From the NCBI GenBank assembly GCA_031213475.1, contig JARUPZ010000023.1, forward strand, positions 8,078,157 to 8,142,156: a stretch of DNA of 64,000 nt. Reading direction: 5' to 3'. Of the stretch, positions 50,401 through 59,300 are shown piece by piece (position 1 is the first letter of the stretch; each line of letters opens with the position of its first letter). The notes under the pieces are model-generated. The model was given only the letters and a program-made list of their open reading frames with translations, did not search any database and was not told the origin of the DNA. The position numbers and the translations under genes are program-made. The stretch is from Nereocystis luetkeana (lineage: Eukaryota > Sar > Phaeophyceae > Laminariales > Laminariaceae).

Positions 50401-53278
50401 ACCTTAACGACAGCTCTCGCCTGCGGTCCTCAACGTTCTGGCCAAGGGCGACGTAGGGAGCGAAGAGCTCCCCGCCCCTGCGAACGCCACGCAAAGTTAT
50501 CAAACCCACGCGGAGAGCCGACTGCCCGCCGATCCGTAATTCCCGCGTTGTTCTTCTTGCTGGGAGTGCGCTCTGGCTCCCGGCGGAGGCTTTCGGGTTT
50601 ATCGCGGAAGAGAGGAAGGGGGCGACGGACAGCGGGGCGACAGGGGCCGTGTAGCCGGGAGGGGGGAGATTTGAGGTGGGGGGTGAGGGTGCGTGTGGGG
50701 GCAGGATTGGGGTGGGGGGAGTGGGGGTAGGGGGGTGGGGCGGGGGGGGCGGAGCGGAGGTGAGAGTGGAGATGCGAGTGGTAGGTGGGGGTTGGAGGTG
50801 AGCGTGGGGGCGGGGTTGGGGTGGGGATAGGGGGGGAGTGTACTCGTGTCATGCATGGCCGTAGTCGTATGACCGTCGGGTCTTGTGGGATACCATCGAA
50901 CACGAGGCATGCGCCGCAGCAGATCGAGAGCCAATAAAGATATGAGCAGCCCACGTTGATCTGAGTCTGAAGATAGCGAGATCGTCTACGGTAGTGTTGT
51001 CGTTCGAAGGACTGCTTGCCAGCTTGTCCTGTCTGCTTGCTTGCTCGATCGGTTGATTATTTTGGTCGAGAGATGAAAGAGAGAGAGAAGAGACACAAGG
51101 ATGGGGAGGGGAGGGGGGGAGGGAGGGACTAGCTGTGTTTTGTCGCACTACGGAATATTAGGCAATACGATTCCCCGCACAGGCTGCCCATTCCCCCACG
51201 GCAGTCCCCCTCGCACACCCCCTTCGCACGAGAGGAGCAGGCGTTTCTCCGCTCGTTTCCCCCCCCTGATGCCACTATACAATTAACACAGACGAGCCAT
51301 CTTCGTGAAGCGTGGGTGACCTCCCCCCACTCCCCCACTGATCAAAGTGGGCTCGCAGGATCATCTCGATAGGATGCAGCTCACCCTTCATGCGATCCGC
51401 CGAACACCTCACGTGTCGCCTAGCGCTTGGTGCAAGCAACGTCTGCCTGGTCGGTAAAAACCCGACGTGCTCCGTCCCGGCCCCGCAGGAATGCGATGGT
51501 CTACGGCCATACGACTACGGCCATGCATGACATGAGTACACCCCCCTCCACCCCCCTGATATCGCCTAAAAGTACGAGACAACGCAGAGCGCGACGCGGA
51601 GCCCCCCCCCCCCCCCCCCCCGGCTTTACCGTACCTCTACTGCCGCCGCCTCTATCACTGTCGCTGCTGACGATGCCGCCGTCGTCGCCGTCGATGGGTG
51701 CAGACCAAGTAGCGCCGTGTTCAGCAGACACCGTCACTGCCCCCACTGCAGTTTCCCCTCGGTTTAATGCCAGGCGTTCCATCGGGGAGGCGGTCAGGTT
51801 GGGGGCTAGGGAGGCCTCGAGCTGCACGTTCGGCACGCAGCTGTGCTCCGGGGTGCAGGCAGGGGGGAGGAGTCCAACCACCGACAGAGGCGGGAACGGG
51901 CTGGAAAGGGTGTGGACGCACGCAGGGGGGGCACGCAGATGGACACACACAGGGAGACAAAGATGGAGGAAGAGGCAGACAGAGAGAGATAAAAAAACGG
52001 GGGGAAAGGAGCGCGAGAGGGAGAGGGAGAGCGTGGGGAGAGCATGGAGCGCGCGGGGGGGGGGGGGGGACTCATTATCATTCATGGCCGTATTAGTATG
52101 AAAAAAAACAGCGGCAAAAGAGAGGGGCAGATGTGCAGACATAGAGAGAGGGAAAGAGAGGGAGGACAGAGGACGCACACACCGCGCATGCGGGATTGGG
52201 ACTGGACAAGACGACGGCGTGAGAAAGAGATCGCACCGCGTGAGCAAGAAAAAACGTTGCGTGGGGCCGGCTAGCTGGCGCAGAGCGGACGTCATGGCGC
52301 ACGAGGCAACAAACGTAACAGCGCTCCAAATCAAGAAAATAAAAGTATCCCAAGAAAAGTATCACAAGAAAACATATGACGAAGCACGGTCAAGCCATGG
52401 CGTCCGGAACCCAGTGCTCCAGTTCTGCAGCAATGACTTTTCAGAGCTAGCCAAAGAGAGAGGCGAGCGATTGCCATGCTTTCGCGCGGTCTGGTGATTT
52501 TGGGCCGGGAGAGCCGTCGTGGGGAAGGCAGGCAGACATGTAAATCGAGCAGGCAGCGCACACGAAACCCCTTCCCGTGAATGGTTCCCGGCCCCTCGGA
52601 AAAGCACAGAGTCCCTTACCCGGCCGCCGCCCCCGCTGCCGCCGCCGCGGACGCCTGCACGACTCTACAAAGCCCCCTCTCCTTCACGATGTCTTGCTCG
52701 TCGTCGTCGCTAGTGCCATCGCCGCTACCGCCACCGCCCCCACCCCCGCCCGCACCTCCGCCCCATTCCGGGCCCGCTCCGCCCTCTCCAGCTGCAGCTC
52801 GAAGCCCCGATCTTCCAGCACCGCTTGCTCCTCCTGCTCCTCCTCTCCCCCCCTCTCCTCCCTCGCCCCCGCTTCCTCCTCCTCCCCCGGCCCCTCCCCC
52901 TTCCTCTCGTCCTCCTACTCCTCCTCCTCCCTCTCCCCCCCGTCCCCCCCCTGTCCAGGAATCCCCGCCACCAACCCGACTTTCTACAGAGCGCTTCAAC
53001 CCCACCCCTGTCGCCCCCTCCCTCATCCCTGCCGCCCCCGCCCCTGCCACTGCTGCTGCCGCTACCACTTCCGCCGAAGGTATGTCATCCCCGCCCTCCG
53101 CGCCCCCGAACGGCCCGGCCCGGTCGATTGCTGGAGCCAACCATGGGAAGGCGCGGGACTTGTCCTCCGCGCTCGCCCGCACTAACAGCGAGCAGTAGCT
53201 GAGGCACACATACAAGGAGACAGGAAGAGAGGGGCAGAAATACAGACAAACAGACAGAGAGAGACAGAGAGACAGAGG

Positions 53279-53314
<36 letters not shown>

Positions 53315-56300
53315 GGCAGAAAAACAGACAGACGGCAGACAGACAGACAGGTCAGACAGACAGGACACACAGGCAGGCAGGACAGACAGACACCAAACAA
53401 ACAGACGATAGACAGACAGACACGTCAGACAGACAGGACAGACGAACACACAGGACAGACAGGCAGACAGACATAGATATAGATAAATAGATAGAGGTAG
53501 AGAGATTGGCAGGCAGGAGGGTTGAGGGAGGGCGAAGGGCGATCCAAGAGCTAAGGCCAAGGGTGCATTGGAAGTGTCATCGAGGAGAGTTGGCGGATTG
53601 GGGTGGAGCGAGGTGGAGCGGATCGCAGCGGACGCAAACAAGAGCGAAATGCAATGGGGGCGAGGGTGGGTGGGTGGGAGGGGGGGGGAAGGGGGAGGAG
53701 GGGAGATAAAGGGGGGGAAGAGAGGGGGGGGTTAAGAAAGGGGGAAAGGAGGAGGGGTGTACTCATGTCATGCATGGTCGTAGTCGTATGACCATAGAGT
53801 AGAGGGGGGGGGGATACTCATGATCATGCATGGCCGCATTCGTATGACCATAGACTCTTGCAACCCTACAATGCCGGGACGGAGCACGCCGGGAAGCGAG
53901 CAATCGATGTCGATGCTGCAGTCGGCGGAACTTTCGGGCCCAGCCTTAGCGCCACAGTAGGCTCTCCACACAAGATGGGGGTGGCTCGCGACGGAAGCAA
54001 ACCGTCCTGGGAAGGCGGGGTGAGCGTGTGCGTGTTTTTGCGTGTCGGGCGGTAGGCTAGCCTTGTTGATCCCTCTCATAGTTAGGAAGCCTCAAAAAAA
54101 GCGCCGGGAACCACTTGGCGGACGGCAACCATGGTGCGCGCGATGAGCGAGCACAGCGTCCAGGAGCTCCCATCCTGCCATCATGGAACGGTCACAATGC
54201 CGCGATGGTTATGGCTGCGAACACGGCAAGCCCTGAACCTCCACCTCCACCCCCCGCGTGCAACCTTCACCGCGGCCTGTGCCAACAGCCCACAACATCG
54301 TACGTAGGTCTGTTCATTTTCCGCAGCCCAAAGGACGGAACTCTGCCGCTCCGGCCCCTCCACTCCCCCCTCGCCCTCCCACCCCACCCCCTTTCCCCGC
54401 CTCACTCTCCCCTCACCTACCACCCCTCCCTTCCCTCTAACCCCCGCCTGCAGTTCCAATCGCATCACCTGACAAGGGGAGAGGGCACCGTTATCGGTGC
54501 CAAGTGCCTACCCAGCGCTCGTACTACCCGGAGGAAGAAGTCAAACGAAAGCGTCCGCTCAATCTCCCCTTCCGTTGGAAGACCGGACGACCCTCCCCCC
54601 CCTCCCTCTCCTCTTCCTCTTCCCCCTCCTTCTCCTCCTCCTCTTCCTCCTCCTGCTCCCTCCCGCCCTCTCCCTTTTCCTTGCAGGCGATTCAAAAGCC
54701 CCGCACTCAGCATAGACCACGCCTCCTCCGCCTGCGTTTTGCAGTTTTTTTTCCGGCAGGGGTTTCGATCGAATTAAGGAGGTTTTCGCGTTGGTTCACA
54801 ATACAAATTGGGCCCGATGTTCTTCTGAGAGGAGCCTCGAAAAGCAAAACTAGCAACAGCGTATTTCTACCCCCGCGCAGCATTTCTCAAAAGCGAGTGC
54901 CGCAATTGGTTCTTCTCTTCCTACAGTATGATGGAAGGCGCTTTCCGAGCGCTGGATTTCAGTGGCAATTTCTAAGCTCCTCGAAATTATCGCCGGGGGC
55001 TAAAAGTGCTAGAAATGTGGGTTTTAGTGGTTTCTTCCTTGTTATTCTACCCATTTCCCTCTCTGCTCTACTCCTTCCATCCCTCCCTCCTCCTCTCCCT
55101 CCCTCCCTCCCTCCCTCTCTCCCTCCCTCCCTTCCTCCCTCCCTCCCTCCCTCGCCGCCTCCCCCCCTCCTCCCTTTCCCCGCGCACTACCCCCCGTCCG
55201 TTCCGTCTACAAACCCCACCTCTTCCAATGAAACACCGTTCCATTTCGCCGCGGCCCCTTCCCCCCCTTCCCCCCCCCTTCCTCCTTCTCTTCCCCCCTC
55301 CTCTCCTTCTCCACCTCCTCCTCCGCCTCCCCCTCCCGTTGCCTTCCAGTCCTGCCCCGGCAAGCAATCGCCCCAGCCCGCGAACGACTCCAGGTTTCGG
55401 CAGCCCTCGGTCGAGGACAAGGCTGCCGCTATGGCCGCGGCGGCGATGAGGTAGGTCTCGTTCGTGTGGACGGCGTAGCGACGAAATTCAAACAACGGGC
55501 TGTTTGTGGGGTGGACAGGGGGGGGGGCGGGGGGTGTACTTGTTGTCGTGCATGGCCGTAGTCGTATGACGATAGGAAGGGGGGGGGGGGGGGTGTCGCA
55601 GGCGGGGTGGGCGTGGTGGATAGGGGAGGAAAGATTAAATATTTCTCGGGGCGGCAGAAAGCATGCTTTCGAGATGATACGGCGATGATCGTCCCGAGAT
55701 ACATGACTACACGACCCATACAACGGCAACCGGAGCGGGGGTGGGGGTGGGGGTGGGGGGGGGGGTCAAGCTCTCGGGAGAGGATCTCTCTGTTTCTCTT
55801 CTATCTTGCTTTCGTTCTGTCCCTCTCCATCTCACGCTATCTTTCTGTTTTTCTCTCTCTCTGTCCCTGGCTCTCTCTCTCTCACTATCCCTAATTATTA
55901 TTTGTTCACCGACTGGCATTGCCGGTGGCGGGGCACAAGAGCACGCCACCGGCAGGGTTGGTACACATCTATCATCTCAAAAGAACAAAGCACAAACACA
56001 GAAGAACGAGATATCGCCAGCCATAAGTCTTACCAGGTACCAGCTACCAGCTACCTGGGTACAAAGAGCACGCAGCGAGTTTGAGCATCAACCAACCAAT
56101 CCGATCGCACTCACAGCTGACGAATTTGTACGACATACAGTATTTTGAACCAAAAATCGGTCGAACTCACGGCTGACTGAATTTCTACAAAATAAACAAT
56201 TAGTAAAACATCGAGGAATCATTTTCCGGAAACACCCATCACCTGCCCTCCTCGCTCCCCCCGACGCAGATCAGTCCGTGGCCGCCTACCAGCGCCGCAT

Positions 56301-59300
56301 CTCGACACACGACAGAGCAGTACAGATCGTCGCATGGCGCTCCCCTCCTGCACCTGTAGCAGCCGCCGCTCTCTTCTTCTCCCCCCCTCTCCTGACGCTC
56401 CTCCTCCTCCTCTTTCCCCTCCTCCTCCCCTGTCCCCCACCCACCACGCCCTCCAACCCCAGCCCTTTCTTCGACCCCCTCCCCACCCCCCTCTTGCCGT
56501 TCCTTCTCTTCTCCCACGTGCCTAGTTCCACCTCCACCACCACCACCACCGCCCCTACTGTAACTACTACTTCTACTGCCCATACAGTCGGGACTTATTT
56601 TCAAGACGTCACGCCCATCGTCTCGGGCGTTCCCATTGTCACCGTTCCCGCCGCCGCCATCTCCACCACCGCGGTCTCCGCCGGCCCCGTTCCTACCCCT
56701 TGGCGGGTCACCACTTACACCGCTAGCATGTATTTCCTCCCCTTCCTCCTGCTTCTGCTGCGGCTGCTGCTGCTGCTGCGGCTCTCGTAAAGCCGGGAGG
56801 TTCGGAAGGCTGGAAGCCGGCGCGCGGGCGACTGTCATGCGTCGATGTTTGGTGCCCACCGCCACCATTACCGCGCTGCCGCCGCCGCTGTTTACGTTGC
56901 TGTCGCCGCTACGGTTACTAGTGTCGTTACCGTTTCCCACAAAGTTACCGATTTTGTTACCGTTTTCGTTGCCGATTTTGATAACGATTTTATTACCGAT
57001 ACCGTTACCGTTGCCGTTTCCGCTGCCACTACCGTTACAATAGCTGCTATCGGTATCGCTACCGATACCGTTACTGTCTCGACGCCTTTTCTTCGTGGTG
57101 ACTGTAGTGGCGGTGGTAGTGGTGTTGCGAGGAGGTTTTGGGGGGATGAGCCCTTCCAGCATGGCGAGCTGGGTGGCCTCCGTTCCGAGGAAGTGGTGAC
57201 AAGTCGCGCAGACTAAGATCTATTCATACGTACGTGCGAGGAACAATGCACAGGAAAGACAGCCAACAAACAAACGAACGAACGAACGAAGAAACACAGA
57301 AAGATATACTAAGTTAATAAATACACAAAGACACGAACGAGCATCAACACCACAAGCGAACTATAACTAAATAACAAGCAAACCAACAAGCAAACCAAAG
57401 AACAAAATACAACTACAAGTGAATGAAAAAAAGCTGAAAGCAAACGGCGGCTGAGTGCTACTTTTCTTTTTTGTTTTGCAGGAAACGCTCATCGTCCACG
57501 ACGGGGGGGAGGTGTACTCGATACCATGCATGGCCATAGTCGCATGACCATAGACCCTCGCATCTCCACAATGCCGGGAAGGGGGGGGGGGTGTACTCGA
57601 TATCACGCATGGCCGTAGCCGTATGGCCAGATACCCTCGCATCCCTACAATGCCGGGACGGAGCACGTCGGGTTTTCACCGACCAGGCAGGCATTGCTTG
57701 CCCCAAGCGCGAAGCGAAACGTGAGTTGTTCGGCATGAAGGGTGAGCTGGATCGTACTAAGAACCTCTTGTGAGGCGGAATTGCACATGGACGACAGCTT
57801 CAATGAGTTATTTTTTTCCGGTGTGGGGGGGCTGATGGGGTGTGGTGGGTTTGTTATATTGGGAAGTATGGTCAAGCAAGACACGCCCACACTGATAGGG
57901 GAGGCGACGCGGGACGAGTCGAAGCACAGTCGAAATTCGCCCCACGGTGCGTGTGTCCGTGCTCTGCAGCTACCAACATCTTCGTAAATACATGCAAGTG
58001 CCGTTGGGGCTTCACTCACATTAATACACCACGAAACGGTCTACCTGGTGTACATTGCCGGAAAGAGTGTTACGAGGCAAGGCTTGCCTCATTGGACCCA
58101 CGTAGCCTACTCAATAGATTGCTAGTTTACCAGGCGTCTACTCTGTTAATACCAGTATCGCGCGATGGCTTTGGGGCCTTTAAAGGAAACATTGACGGGG
58201 GGGGGGGGGGGGGAAGACGATGTTCAGCATCGACCACACGGAAGTACCTGGCAGGGACTACCAATAGGGGTCAGGGATTAGAGATGCATACATTTTGTGT
58301 CCGAACTACTAACTAGACCTCGATTTGTTTGGTCAAACTCAGCCTGAAATTACTATTGTGTACTGGTATGATACAACACGATGCAAAGATGCGAGGACGG
58401 TCGTTCGACGCGCACGCCAGGAAAATGCTACCCACAGCAGCATGGGCGTACTGCCGTACTCCTCTGCCGGAACCTTGCGTGCTTACACCAATAACAAGAC
58501 CGCAGCTCTTGGTCTCTGTGTCCACTACATCACGTACATAGAAAACGGTGGAAGGGTTGAAGGCCGGCCCTCTCGTCTCACCTGGTTTCGGTTGGCCAAT
58601 GGTTGGTGCACAAGTATCGGCGCCGCCGTTCCCACGACCTCGCCCTTCTCCAGCGCTCTTGCTGTGCACACCTGGACCAACCGCCGGCGACATCGTGATG
58701 ATTGCCATCATTGGACCGAGAGAGTACGAGTATATAGAACTACATACTTGGATCACAACCCCTGAGCGTGCTCGGTTGGTGCATCCCTGGCCTCTCAGAG
58801 CTCCCACTTCCAAACCGCCTCCTTTCATTACTTGCCGGACCTTTCCAGCAGTTCTTGGTTTTCTCGGTCATTTCTTCCTTTCTTCTTCTTTCGTTTCGTG
58901 TGCGTGCGTGTTCTCCGAGCACGGCATCGCGGGAGGACCCGGCACCGTCGCGGGTGCCAGCGGGTGCTGGCGGGTAGAGGGGGGGTTGCAAGGAGCGCGG
59001 TCGCCGCTTTCGTGCCTAGGCGTCGCGTGTGCCTCGAGACACGAGGGATGCATGACCGGGCTTTGTCTGGCTTCGATTTATGATTGTTGATAGAGTATGT
59101 ACGAGTTTATAAAGGTCGTTCGGGAGGGCAAGATAATATACAAGCGGTGCTTATTTTTGCGACCACGCTGAAGTTGAAAAAGGGAGGTGTGCAGTTTGAA
59201 CACCAACTTTATCGAGCTGGCGAACGAAGGCCACGGTGAGCACCGGGCTTCACGCGGGGCGGTCGACGGGGCTGATTGTGGCAGAGAGTGATGAAAGCTT

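Noticed and set aside
52581-53202. Plus-strand proline-rich frames of ~125-205 codons
   Set aside because: Antisense shadows of the Gly/Glu-rich exon 6 of the SET-2OG gene; they show no family similarity.
54504-55454. Plus-strand frame of 316 codons rich in Ser/Pro
   Set aside because: It overlaps exons 4 and 5 on the opposite strand. The minus reading has SMYD/ATXR2-like sequence and compatible phases; the plus reading is low complexity from (CCCT)n.
58313-58828. Open frames of ~146-171 codons on both strands around 58.3-58.8 kb as a separate gene
   Set aside because: Only a 90-base stretch in another minus frame (58582-58671) shows SET similarity with good splice sites. The long frames have no recognisable content and run into the 1.13 kb repeat.
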